The notes beneath the pieces were generated by a model. The model saw nothing but the letters and a program-made list of their open reading frames with translations, was not told the origin of the DNA and ran no database searches. 64,000 bases of DNA from Rotaria socialis. Lineage: Eukaryota > Rotifera > Eurotatoria > Philodinida > Philodinidae. The DNA lies in contig CAJNYU010003469.1 in NCBI GenBank assembly GCA_905331475.1, positions 89,576-153,575 on the forward strand. Reading direction: 5' to 3'. The stretch's first letter is position 1, and each line of letters opens with the position of its first letter. Both the position numbers and the translations under genes were made by a program. Shown piece by piece: positions 38,419 to 50,566 of the stretch.

Positions 38419-39752
38419 ACCGAAAAAAATTTTCGTGAATTGTTTGAGAATTTGAAAGTCATTTTGGATTTTTTTTGGAAATTTTGACAATTTTTCTGGG
38501 TTTTTTTCGGATTTTGAAAGCTTTTTTTTAGATTTTAGAAATTTTTTTGAAGATTTTTGGCTTTTTTTGAAGGTTTTTCTGAAATTTTTGAAGATGTTCT
38601 GGATTTTTTGGGAAATTTTGAAATTTTTTATTGATTCTTGCGGGAGTTTTTGAGTTTCATAGCGGACAACACTGACTAAAACATGAAAAATTGCAAACAT
38701 CACTACATATTTATGTAAAAAATGCATTTTCTAAAATCTCGCTAGGGGGAGCTGAGCCCCCCCCCCTGGTTCCGCCACTGATTAAAACATTTAAATATTC
38801 TGCTATTCTTTATGAATTGTTTGCTGTATAGATTATATTACGTTTTTCACGATCACCGCCGTAATTCAATTTACAAAGTTCAGATCATATGTCATTTTAG
38901 TCCAATAGACTTTACTATCATTCAATCTTTGTAACAATAATTGATCCTAATCATAATTTTCTTTTCGTACATATGGCATGCAGATTTGTATTCATTGACA
39001 TCTTTCTTGATTAGACATGAGGGAAAAATTTCTCCTGACAATAAAAGAATTGTACTCGAAACTATCATGATTTTGATGTTGATTGTTACAAAAAATTTAA
39101 TAAAAACTAACAAATTGATTGGCTAGGAGCTTGCCCTTGTTTTTCAATGTCAAAAGGCGAGAGAAAGACAGATTATGATGAGTGGCTTACTCTAACATTC
39201 GCGATAACCTTAGGAACAAAATACGCTACGTCATCATACACACACATATAGATATTATTAACATTTTAGCATTTCTTTCATTAGGATATTTAGAATAGAT
39301 TTATTTGTTACTTTCTTGTTAGCCTAAGTAAAAGATTTTAGGCTATATTGAATAATAATAAATATAAACGAAGTATTAGAGGAATGTTAAACGCTTAGTT
39401 TGTGCAAAGCAATCAAAATAGATAGGGAAAAAACAAGCACAGATGCCATGGAGTAATGAATCTCAATGATACTGTTAAACGTATCTATGAAATCATATAT
39501 TGATGAGATCAAATTTCCTTGCAATGAGTTAATCTTGTTTTTCGCATTCTTATATTTTAAGATGAAACATGATAAAACCAACGTTCACATGCAATGTGAT
39601 GATAATCAATCTTGACATATCTATTTTCTTAGTCATTCGAGTAAAAATAAAATAAAAATTTTATCGATTCATTGAGAAACGAATTATCTCGATAAATATT
39701 TTCATTTTTGTTCGTTTTATTTAAAAAATTATCTTTTTTTTCCTGTTCATCA
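37197..39752. other. Intergenic, with a miniature hAT-like element
   Basis: Apart from the element at 38257-38788 I see no gene. The open frame across 38254-38727 is translated low-complexity sequence of that element and is not coding. Confidence 0.5.
38257..38788. mobile_element. Miniature hAT-like element with poly-G/C tracts and assembly gap
   Basis: The left end CAGTGGCGGAGCCAGG (38265) and the right end, whose reverse complement is CAGTGGCGGAACCAGG (ending 38780), form 16-bp terminal inverted repeats with one mismatch. Flanks AATAAAAC (38257-38264) and ATTAAAAC (38781-38788) look like an 8-bp target duplication with one difference, as in hAT elements. The interior has 20 G, 7 C, ten N (38337-38346) and a run of 72 C, then T-rich filler. 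The N gap and the C run, with similar AAAAAAATTTT sequence on both sides, suggest an unresolved assembly of a homopolymer. Confidence 0.75.
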
Positions 39753-40283
39753 TTAAACTTCTGTACTTTTGAAAACAGGAACAATAGATGCATTCTCTGC
39801 GTAATCTTTTTCTGGATTGCCATACACAAGTCTAGCTAGTTCAATTTCAAGTTCAGCATCTGTCACTGGTACAACGCGATTAGAAACTGGTTGACGTAAT
39901 GCATTGCTAATTCCATTTTGTTCGTCTATTGCAATTTGAACATCCCGATCGATACCACTTTTTCCCGTATTTGGATTAGTTTTGTTATTATCATTATTTA
40001 CTATCACACCATTCGACGATGTTAAAGTCTGCAAGAGTTACTATGAAAAATGTGCTTGAAAAACAGAATCTACTTTTTTATTTTGAAGTAAAATACCTTC
40101 GACTGCGACGATGAAACATTAGATCGGGAATTCGTATCTAAATTTACACATAATTATATCATGAAAAGAACATGTTTCACAAATTAAACCTTTTGCTTTT
40201 GAATCTGGCTCTTTGTTTGAATCCAATTTAAGTTCATTAGAATTGGACTTTTTAGACTTATTCTTACCAGCACATCCACCCAT
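39753..40283 (-). CDS. Small protein predicted to be N-myristoylated and palmitoylated
   Basis: Exons 40283-40190, 40137-40097 and 40028-39753 join in phases 1 and 0 to give 136 residues. The N-terminus MGGCAGKNKSKKS has Gly2 for myristoylation, Cys4 for palmitoylation and a following basic cluster, the usual dual-lipid membrane-targeting signal. The middle is polar, Asn/Ser-rich and probably disordered. The C-terminal third (TDAELEIELARLVYGNPEKD) is predicted helical and is the most likely conserved part. I do not recognise a named family; it resembles in design the small lipidated scaffold proteins of animals. It is transcribed divergently from the ART-like gene, with start codons 640 bp apart. 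Confidence 0.65.
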
Positions 40284-40923
40284 TTAAGAAGAAATTAGTA
40301 ACAGTTGTTGTGAATATGTTTATCAGATGCGTGAGAGCAGTACACTTCTCATGCCGTTCTCTATTTATCACCTGAAACTTTTTTCTTTTCTTTCTATTGA
40401 CTCATCGGTCTTCCAAATAGTCGTGGAAGGAAAAAAAAACGGAATGAATTACATTGGTATGTTTCATTCAAAATACACCAGATAAAGAGAAAGTTGCAAA
40501 GGAAACAACTTTTTTTTCTGTTCTTTTTTCATCGTAACAAGAACAGCGCATAGAAAAATAAAATAAAACGAAATCATTTACAAGACGAAATTGTGACAAT
40601 ACAGAATCCGCGATTACTCGTATTTTGTTGTAGAATATTCGTTTTGATTTTATATTATTGAACTGTTGAATACATATAAAAGAAGAAGAAAACAAATCTT
40701 CTTCGATAAATATTTTCTATTGATAAACTCAATGTTTGAAAACATGATTAGTGTGATTGTCATCGTATTAAAGACAAGGACAATGTATAAAAGAAAAAAA
40801 AAACAACTGATAACAGTTTTGCGCTTTGTCGCCCATGATAGCAGCTGTCATCATCGGCAATTTTTATTAGCGCCAGTCGTCACTATATAAGCAAGTATGC
40901 TGACAGAAAAGAATACTATTTAG
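40284..40923. promoter_or_regulatory. Shared divergent upstream region
   Basis: 640 bp lie between two oppositely directed start codons (40283 minus, 40924 plus), so both promoters must be here. No specific motif is called. A TATATAAG sequence at 40883-40890, about 35 bp before the plus-strand ATG, could be a TATA box. Confidence 0.4.
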
Positions 40924-43900
40924 ATGGAATCGTGTGAAACGGTTAGATCTGACATTGTTGCTCTTTCAATAAGACTCATCGAGGAAGCGACTGAAAAAGC
41001 ATTAAGTTTGTGTCTTTATTTTATATTTATTTTGTTTGAAAACTAAATATTTGTTATTATTTAGATATTATGCACGACGATATTAATCGTACGGATCAAA
41101 ATATTCAAAATTCACAGCAAACAATTAGTAAAGTGTATGTTTAAACGAATACGACATCGTGAGACTATATTTTTTGTCAACAGCTATGTTAAAAAAATTA
41201 TGCTAATACAGTAGTTTTTCTTCACTTTTTTTATTGTTGTCTTAACTTCTTTTTCTTTGAATGGTAAAAAAAAAGATAACAAGAACTTGTTTTTCCTTCT
41301 CTTCTATACACTGAGATAACATTCGCCTTTTTTTTAAGCAGCTATTTACCAAAAGAACAAATGGGTAATAAAACAGGAAAAAACTTTTTTTCTCAATTAT
41401 GGAAAAGAAGTTCTACAAATTCTTCAAAATTCTTTCTAACAATACCATCAAATGAGCAGATAGCTCTTGAGACATTTTTGCTCGTCTGGCTGGATCCTCA
41501 CGTAAATACAAGTGATGAGAATAGAGAAACTCAAGTTAAATTACGAAAAGTTCTCACGTGTTTGTACACATTTGACAATGTCACGACATGCGAAAAATGG
41601 CTCAAAGAATATGATGCCAATGAAAAACTCATATTAATTGTATCGGGTGCGTATGGTAACCAAATTGTTCCTAAAGTTCATTATTTACCTACAATCATTT
41701 CTATATATGTTTATTGTTTGGATGTTAATCGTAATAAAACTTGGTCGATGGATTATTCGAAAGTTCAAAGTGTTGTTTCAGATACAGACGAGCTTCTAAA
41801 ACAAATATCAATGCATCAAAATAACCTTGAAAATGTTGAAGATTCAAAAGCATTACAAACATACTCTCTTGATATTAAAATTGCTTCATATACATGGTAT
41901 AATCTTCTACTTGAAATTCTTCTGTCATCGGATTATTTACCATCGAGTAGTACATTTCGTGAGTTTATTCAAATTCTTCGAGAATATTGTTCTAATGATG
42001 AGTACGGGTCAAGTCTAATAACTACATTTGAAAAAACCTATGATTCACAAGACGCTGTTCTATGGCTGACAAACGATACACCACTGGTACGTTTTGTTAA
42101 TAAAGCATTACGTGAACAAGACATCAATATGTTATTTGTTTTGCGTTTCCTTCTGATTGATATTCATAAACAACTGATGAAACATCAAGCAAATTCATTG
42201 CGTGTATTTCGAATACAACAGATGATGAAATCACAAATGGACCATATTTTAGCGAATCCAGGTCAAATATTAACATTTAATGGGTTTCTATTTGCATCTA
42301 CAGACAAAAATAAATTGATTTCTACTATGAAAGCGGATGATCAATTTGAAACAGTTCTGGTTGATATAAAAGCAACATATCGTCCTGGTGTAGCATCTTT
42401 TGCTGTTCTTTCTGATATAAATTCTGATATTAGTAAGCAAATAGGTCACGAGGTACTTTTTATGTGCGATTCAATATTTCGAATTGGTTCACTAACACTA
42501 CGCAATTCAATTTGGGTACTTGAGCTAACGTTAATCGGCGACAATGACCTGAATGAATTATCGAAAATGAAAGAACAATTAAAATGCGATCTTAATTTAT
42601 GCATTATAAGTGATTTGCTTCATTATTGCGAAAAGCCAGATAAGGCGATAGCTTATTGCCAACGCCTTTCCAATGAATTGCCAAAACAGCATGCTTTAAT
42701 GCCACGAATAAATAAAGAATTATCGAAGACAAGTCGTCAAACAAATTCATGTAAATGACAAAATTCTAGTCTTATAGGAATACGAAAACTATTTTTCAAA
42801 GATCATCCGGATAAAAATGATTTCCAAAGTCGTTTCATAGATTTTAAATCAGATGAGTCTGCATTTGGCACGAGTGTGCGAACGTTGTTGGAATTCATAG
42901 GTGAATCGAACTCATTTTCATAGTTCTCTCGAGTTGAAAACCTAATCGGTTATATACATGAGAAATTCTACTGATTAAAAATGCAATTTAAACATAAATT
43001 ATTGCTCGTAAACATCAATTTGTAATGGCAGACAGATTTTTCCAATCAAGCGAGAAATGTAATACCTATGGGCATTATTGATTATTCTTGAAGCAAAATT
43101 CTTTTGAAGATATAAAATGACTAACTTGGATTTTATTAATATTGTTAAAAGGAGATTTGTTGTTTTAACATAAAGCCAAGAAACAAATGACGAGCACATT
43201 TCATTTTCATGAATAAGCATTCAAAACATAAAGCTTTCATTGTACAAATACAATCTTAGTTGTTTTTTTTTATAGAATTCTATTCATAGGTGGAATATAA
43301 ACTTAATAAACATTCGATTCCAAGAAAAAAAACGATTTCATAATATGAATGCATGCTTTCTTTTCAGCTTCTCTAGCCGATGTTCAATTTGTTGTTATAA
43401 ATTTATCATCACACTTGAACGATTTAACTTCAGTTCTGCTAGCTACTCTCTTTTCATTGGCATCTGATTCTATAGTTATCTATCAAAATGAAACAAAGCT
43501 CGATTTCTCGCAATGGCCCAATAAGATCATCTTACTGTTTACTACAACCCAATTCGCTGCAACATTGAAAAATGTACCAACGTGTGTTACAATCTATGCC
43601 TTGAATAGTGATGACTGCAATTTTGAAGACCCATATCATTTTGCGACTATTCAAGACCTAGTAGATCAATTATCTAACGCAATAGTTCAAAAATATCGAT
43701 TAGAAACTTGTCGATACAATCAAATCGGAGAACCAGACAAAGCTAACGAGCAAGAAATGAAAGCAAATAGAGTCGAACATGAAATTAAAAAAGTATACGA
43801 GCAAATGAAAGAGAACTCTCCGAAGAAACCATTGCATAATATAGCGTTAACCATAATTTGGTTGAGGCCAGAAGTGGGAGATATGGAGTCTCTCAAGGAA

Positions 43901-44899
43901 GTTTTTGGAGAATATTTTTCGTCTTATCATTCCTTTTTTAACCAACATACTTGTCATTATTATATAGTCGAAAATGAACATCGAAATGATATATTTTTGA
44001 TTATGAACACTAGTTCTGAACAATCGATTGCAAATGGTTTTCGTCAATTTTCTAATGTTAAAAATATTTATTTTTATGGTCAGTCAACGAATTCCGATGA
44101 AAAAACTTTTGATACTCGAAATGATCTTTATTATCGTTTGACATATGATCTCATAGGTCATTATGGAGAATTAGGTGATAATTATCAGGAAAACGATCAA
44201 TTAAAGGAAGCTCGCGATTTTTTTGTAAAAGCACAAAAATTGTGTCGATTTTTGAATGAAAAGTTTTTTTCATTAAATAACCCCGTTTTCGCTTGAACAT
44301 GTTTTAAACGTTTTCTGTTTTTCTAGATGAATACAGTTGAGGACATAGAATATGACACCAATTATTCTCTGGTAGATACTCATTGGCTATTACTTTACGA
44401 TGATCATCGTGATCAAACAGGTCCTTCGATAGCGGTGGAAGTGGCCCATGCACATTTGTTGAAATTTATCCGTACCTATCATACTTTACCCGATTGTCAA
44501 CAACATATTCGTAATAATCGCCAAAAAACTATTAAAATATTTATCACTAATAATAAACTAGTTGATTGGGATAATAATGCTGATGCTTCTGATTTAGATT
44601 TAAAGAAATTATATATCTATTGTAATACGGCTCGCAGTTTTGCCGATATGAAAAGGTGGAACGGATGTTATCAAGATAAAATCGAAGACGTATTTATGTA
44701 CGATGAGCTTAATTATCGCTTGGTATATGTTGGAATTAATCATGCAAATGAAGCTAGCAAAATTTTTGAAACAAATGCTGGTTTATATAGAAAATGTCTT
44801 GAGGATGCAAGGCGACTTTGTGATGCATTATCCGATAAGTTTCAAAAAAAAAAAGATATGATTGATATTAAACTAAGTGAACAAAGTACTCAACAATAA
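40924..44899 (+). CDS. ADP-ribosyltransferase-like protein with repeated Rossmann-like modules and TPR segments
   Basis: Exon 1 (40924-41005, ATG), exon 2 (41065-41134) and exon 3 (41342 onward) join in phases 1 and 2. Exon 3 encodes the bdelloid-type N-terminal module (TFLLVWLDPHVN ... LILIVSGAYGNQIVP ... IISIYVYCLD), then an ART-like domain (LRVFRIQQ, NGFLFAST, GHEVLFMCDSIFRI) and one TPR-like helix pair. It can stop at 42758, or splice from TCAT|GTAAAT (42750) to 43368 in perfect phase into further copies of the WL...IY(V/F)Y module (IALTIIWLRPEV ... VKNIYFYG) with TPR-like ends, and then into 44327-44899 (LYIYCNTARSF). The last junction is weak: only a 42-nt intron with donor GTTTTC fits. 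The conserved Arg is kept (Arg341), but the STS motif reads FAST and the first Glu of the ExE pair is His, with Glu421 kept, so ADP-ribosyl transfer is doubtful. A degenerate paralogue or pseudogene is possible. Confidence 0.65.
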
Positions 44900-47781
44900 A
44901 TTTGATTAATGATAAAAACAATATAGACTGCATAGTTTGATTAAAATGTTAGATTTTAAAATGCAATTAGACTGTATATTTAGGTATTTATTAATTATTG
45001 AGTTTTGTTAATAAAAAAAGAAGAAAACATTATTCAAAGCCAATTAACATCAAGTATTCAACTTAGATAAAGAAAGCCACGCACTAAGAATTGGACAAAG
45101 CTCGTCGAAAGTTGAAAACACACTAAACTAACAACGTACTAGATGGTTTCAATACAGAGAAAACATTGAAGGCAAACGCTTCCAATTACTAAAATAGTTG
45201 CTTCATTGGCTATTATCTACTCTAAAAGTCAGCCTTTGAATAACGATACATTTGGAAATGATGGTGAAAACCCATCACGTCGTTATGTTGGAGCTTTCGC
45301 AGATGATTATTAATATCGGGATATTAAATTTCACTAGTTTTGAAAGTCTAAGAGTTATGCATGTTGTCAATATAATGTTAGCACGCTTTGAGAAGAATTC
45401 CTGTCTTTCTCTTTATTGTGCTTGTTTAGTGCGCTCGTGCTCTCTGTAACTGTAGTGTATCAACTAATAAGTTGTTTATTCTATTAACACCCATGTTTAT
45501 TCGTGTTTTAGTTGCCATTTTTGCAATACAGACAGTTGTATTAACTGGTATTTTGTCGGCCGAATAGAAATTGTTTACATCCCCGGGCGAACATTACGAC
45601 GACCTGATACGATCGTAAACGGTCACGTACAGCAATGTATACGGCCGTATTTCGTCGTGTCATAAATGGCTACTAACGGCCGTAATATGGTCGGATATTT
45701 CAGTATCCGACCGTATACGATAGTTTTTGGCACGGCAAAAAACGGCCGTGTACGACCCAAGTTGATCGACCTGGGATATAAAAGACGTTTGTTTTCTTTT
45801 ATTCTGGTTCACTCTTGCTACATTTACAGTTCAACAACTAAGACAAGCGTTTGCTGATTTTATTATAAGCTGTTGCACAAAATAAATCTCAATTTCTTGA
45901 TTTTATTTTCTTATCAACTTGCTTACAGAGGACACGGTCTTTCTTTTTCAAAATTAATTTACATTCCAAGAATCAAGTAATAATGTCCTACTCTAGATTC
46001 AAGTGTGTATATCTGTTTTGCAATTTTTGAATCTGCATTATTTCCCCTGATTAAACTACAAATTTTCTGATAGACGAAAAATACTTATTAACAAAACAAG
46101 GAAGTGGAATATTGACTTTTTCTTAGAAACTTCAAAGCTGACAGATATTTTTTTACAGAAATGTTTGGTCGTATAGCGTCAAGATTAGAAACTAACTTAG
46201 CAGAAACTCAGGTATCCTTAAAAAGAAAGATCCACTTTGTGAACTTATTCTACTTCTACATCGTTTTCCTTTCAATTTTTCATACATTTCTTTTCTAAAA
46301 GATAAATCCTATTCGTATATTGTTTACATTTAAATAGGAATATACATATACACGAAGAAAAGTATAAAGCTGTGGCTTTTTGTATTTTTTGAATCATTTC
46401 ACGTCGAATTCAGTCGGAATCGATTAATGTATAACGAGACAAATACATGAGAACATATTTTAATCCCGCGTATATTATCATTGAATTCCGAAACTTTTTT
46501 AAAACTTAAATATATCGAGTGGTTTTCTGAATAAAAGGATAATTCTTTTTCTTGGAAATTTTCTTTTTAAAGCCTTAACAGTTTTTTCTACGCCTGTTGT
46601 AGAAAGATGCATCGTGAAATTCTCTACGAAAATGCATAAGGACATTTAATCTTCAATGTAGGTAGGAAAATCAGCATTCTCACGTGGCAATACAGAGCAG
46701 AAGATAATTTTATTTTGGATTGTGAAAAAAAAAGATACATGCTTTAATTAGCAGTTTCACAGCATTGAGAAAGTTTGCCTATGCCGATAAAATAGGAACT
46801 TGTTAGTTGACGAGAAATAAATGGCCTAGCACACTCTAAGTTCTAAATCCCAATCTCAATCTACTTCCTCTGAATCAAAGGAGTCAAATAAGTCGAGCAT
46901 GAATCATTTCAGGCAAAGTTGTAGCAGCCGTATATCGCAATTGAGACATAAAACTTGATTAAAACGGCTTCATCCTTTATCTTGATCAAGAGCACCCGTA
47001 ACTGTTAGGAAAACCTTTCTCATTTGTTTCTATCAACTCTCATAATCATAGCCAACGATTTTAGTACTTTTAGGCAAAAGCTTTAGAAAGTTGAACACAA
47101 ATTCCACTTGTTCGAATTTTCGCACCTACATTCAAGATCAAGTGTTCTTAAGTATTCTCGTAGAGAATTGTGTGGTGCCCCTTTTTATAACATATGTACA
47201 AAAAAACGTTAATACTATAAAGAAAATTTTGAAGAAATATATATATAAAGAAAACTCGCGATGCACTACTATGAAGTGCTTCGCAATCGCATCTATCAAG
47301 TACTCGAGATGTAGTATTATAGTTTCTCGCGTCCGTTATAGACTTTGTTCGAAGAATTTGAAAGTCACCACTACTAAAAATAATCGTATTGAATCTAGTT
47401 AGTAAACAAAAAGTTAGGCCAGTGTTCAATTTAGATGTATTCTTATTGACGTTTTCCTATAACAACGCTGAACTATGTCCAGTTTGAATCTTCATATGAG
47501 CAATCGAGTTTACTAATTTTCAAATTATATTCCCGAATGATAGTTGTACTATTTTGTTTTTCAAATTAATTTTCAAATGTCTTTATTTAGCAAGATAAAA
47601 AGGAGTAACACGTGAAATAACGAGAAAGACTTGTGGTTCGGTATATTTATCTCTATTTATATGAATGCTTCCGTAGTAAAGTGCTTTATAACGAATATAC
47701 ATTAAGATATTTTGTACATTTAAATGAAATGAATGGGTAATTAAAATAGAAAATCAACCAGAATAATAACAATAACGATAA
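44900..47781. other. Gene-poor region
   Basis: This region has no recognisable gene. It contains a CpG- and CGGCCG-rich island (45560-45770). A short plus-strand frame at about 46159-46212 (MFGRIASRLETNLAETQ) before GTATCC could be a micro-exon, but no partner is convincing. Confidence 0.4.
45560..45770. repeat. CGGCCGT-rich island with hairpin
   Basis: Within about 200 bp, ACGGCCGT-type units occur at least three times, along with several related TACGATCGTA-like palindromes. GGTCGGATA-TTTCAG-TATCCGACC (45689-45712) is a perfect 9-bp stem. The base composition contrasts sharply with the AT-rich flanks. It is probably a fragment of a structured repeat. Confidence 0.45.
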
Positions 47782-50190
47782 CTACTGTTCAGTGACGTCA
47801 TCACACTGAATAGCTGCTTCAGCGTACATTTTTCCTGAACATAGCCAACATCCAGATGGTAGTGGTTGATTAACAAAATTCACCAATAAACTATGATCTA
47901 ATTCAGAATTTTGTTGACGTTTCTTTTTTGACTGTGGTGGTGGTTGTTCTCCCAACATAGACACAACGTACTGCCTTAGTTTTCTCAATTCTTCTTGTTG
48001 TTTTTTTATTTTCATTAAAATCATATTAACTTTTTCTGTTTTATCTTGATCAGTCATAGTTATTGATGCTCGACGAACTTCATCAGTTAGCTGTGACATT
48101 GGATTATTTCCATTAATATCATATTCAATAACCCAATCAGATAGCGATTCTTGTTTCTGATGATCAGGAACCGTCGAAATGATTTGTTGTTCTTCAGAGG
48201 AGTTTGTTATCGATTGTTTAGTTTCTTTCTTTTTCTTTTGTAATTTTCTATGCAATCGCTTTTGACGTTTTAATTCTTGTCGTTGCTCAGCATCAGCAGC
48301 GTCCAGTTCGTGAACTAACATAACACGTTGTTCATGAACGTCTTCATCGTTTTGCTCAATAAATTCGTCTGGCGAGGGACGTGGAAGCGGAGATCGAGGT
48401 GGTGGTGATACTGGAGGAACTTCTTCTTCATCGCAATCATCGATAAGAAAACCAGAACATAGCAACGCTTGTCGATCTTGATGAGAAATTGATTTACATT
48501 CGATGAGCTTACAAATAAAATTAAAAATAAATATTTTGATAAATTCATATTCAAAATCATTTCAATCAACCAAATTATAACTATCGGAAAAGACAAATAT
48601 CTAAACAATTAGCAACCATATATTAATGTTTAGAACTGTTCTAGAAAAATGCTTACACGCTGTTTACTGTGAATAAAAAATATGAACAGTGAGAAATTCG
48701 ATGAGATCATAGCTACTTTTTAAGACGAATTAATTGCCATGGAAATGAATGGTCTCATTGATTTCGACAATTTGAACAGAAAGTTTTTGTTTTCCTTATT
48801 GATCCTCTATGTTCTATCTGTCTTGTTAGTCTTCTTTGACATGCTCCAGTCAGCTGAATGTAACATAGATATTGACTTCATTGGCTAATTAGTTTATTTT
48901 ATGTATGCACTATTTTTTAAAGTTATAACTAAAGTAGTTTCTGCTTTTTCTACGTATCATATGATGGTTATGAAATATTGATGCATTACTGTCTGACATC
49001 TCCTATGCGTTGATTTTAGATTTTTCATTAGAAACAATCATAAATTGGTTTATTTAGAACTTTTTTGACTTTATTCTAACCTGAGAAGTTTTAGTTTCAT
49101 TGACTTCCAACGTTCCTGTTGCTATGTGTAAAATTTACTAAGTTAATCGCGAAAAATATAACATGATATCTGACAATTGTTAATTTTTTTACATTTATTT
49201 CTGTCATTGTTACCTGACTATGGAAAATATCTAATCGTACTGCAAATTTTTCACTTTTATAGACTTGTTCAATTTTTATACAAATTCTTATAGCTATTGA
49301 AATACTCTGATTGAAGGATTTGACTAATCTTACTGATAAGAAATTTATAGAGGAAAAAAACATTTAAACTATTGCTATTTTACATATATTTTCAATATAA
49401 TAGTAATGACTAAGTCTCGTCGTAAGAGCAATACAAGTTTACATACGGATGAGGGTGGCGTTGGCAACGTTTCAATAGTTGTACATTTATCATCTGCTGT
49501 TGTTTGTGATTTGAGTTCATTGTTAAATAAAACTTTTTCTAAAGTACATATTTCATCATGATTACTGATATCTCCGATGAAATGAAAAGAACTGTTGTCT
49601 AGATTATCACTATCGTTTGTAGTTGCTTGTATTGTGGTTGATATTTGCTTATCAGCAAAACGCATTCGATCGAATCTTGATGAATTTAGTAAAGTTTTTT
49701 GTTGTTGTGGCATACGAAGTATTGTCTCTAGATATTGTGTTTTCTGTTCCATACTTTCATTCAGTTTAGTTTTTTTCACTGAACGAATCCATGATTCTCG
49801 TTGATGTGGTACAACTGTGGGTGATGAAGGAAGCGGAGGAGCAAATAACGGTAAAGGCAGTGGTGGCGGTGGCAGTGGCGGAGAAAGACTAGGAAGTAAC
49901 GGAGGTATTTCAGTAGACATTAACGGTTGGGGCGGTGTAGAAAAACAAGTATACGATCTCGATCTCGATGAATGAGTTTGATTTTGATAAGGATAATCAT
50001 TTCTATGAGAATGTCGATGAGAAAGATCAGTATAATTTCTATTATCACGTCTTGATGTTGAATGTTGGTTATAATGTTTAGTACTTTTCTTATATTGATG
50101 TTTATAATCATGATCGTATCGTCTATCATTATGATGATTTTTTGTTCGATAATAAGGATGATACCGATGATTATCATCCATTTTACTCAT
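47782..50190 (-). CDS. Uncharacterised His/Arg-, Pro-rich protein with Lys/Glu coiled segment
   Basis: Exon 1 (50190-49447) starts at ATG (MSKMDDNHRYHPYYR) and ends at GTATGT in phase 0. Exon 2 (48507-47782) begins LIECKSISHQDRQALL and ends VTEQ before TAG. The total is 489 residues. The order of regions is: a His/Tyr/Arg/Asp-rich N-terminus with SR-like dipeptides, a dense proline stretch (PPLPPPPLPLPL), a Ser/Thr-rich middle, an acidic-proline patch (VPPVSPPPRSPLPRPSP), a Lys/Arg/Gln-rich probable coiled coil (RQKRLHRKLQKKKKE), a second helical Lys/Glu segment, and a small CWLCSG motif near the end. The composition suggests a nuclear RNA- or transcription-associated scaffold, but this is inference and I do not recognise a family. 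The 939-nt intron is long for this window and could hide a small exon. Confidence 0.55.
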
Positions 50191-50275
50191 ATCTAATATA
50201 TACAAAAAAAAGTCGAATAATTAATTTTATTTTGACAGAGATCAAAAGTACGATGAATAATTTCTATTTCTCTAT

Positions 50276-50278
<3 letters not shown>

Positions 50279-50306
<28 letters not shown>
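50279..50306. repeat. (GA)14 microsatellite
   Basis: This pure GA run lies about 90 bp upstream of the start codon of the His/Pro-rich gene and continues as imperfect GACA/GAGA units to about 50330. GAGA-like tracts can act in promoters. Confidence 0.85.
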
Positions 50307-50315
<9 letters not shown>

Positions 50316-50566
50316 GAGACAGCGAGAGTCAAATACACCGAGTACGAGAATAGGTACATACACGTACAAAGAAAGCACAAAAAAAATATTATTGCTATAC
50401 AAATATCAAAAAGAAAACAAAAAACAACAAAATTTTGTTAATTTCATTCAAATAGAGAGAGAGATTCTGTTGACGAGACACACAGCAAATTAAAATCTAT
50501 ATACGAACAACAATTGACGAAAGAGAATAATGCACAAATTGAATTCGTTTTGTTTCCTTTTTGCTT

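Noticed and set aside
38254-38727. 157-aa frame with a poly-Gly tract and Lys/Ser repeats
   Set aside because: It is the translation of homopolymer C, N and T-rich filler of the hAT-like miniature element and crosses an assembly gap.
42999-43220. 73-aa minus-strand frame in the ART-like gene
   Set aside because: It lies inside the inferred intron, opposite strand, with no family features.
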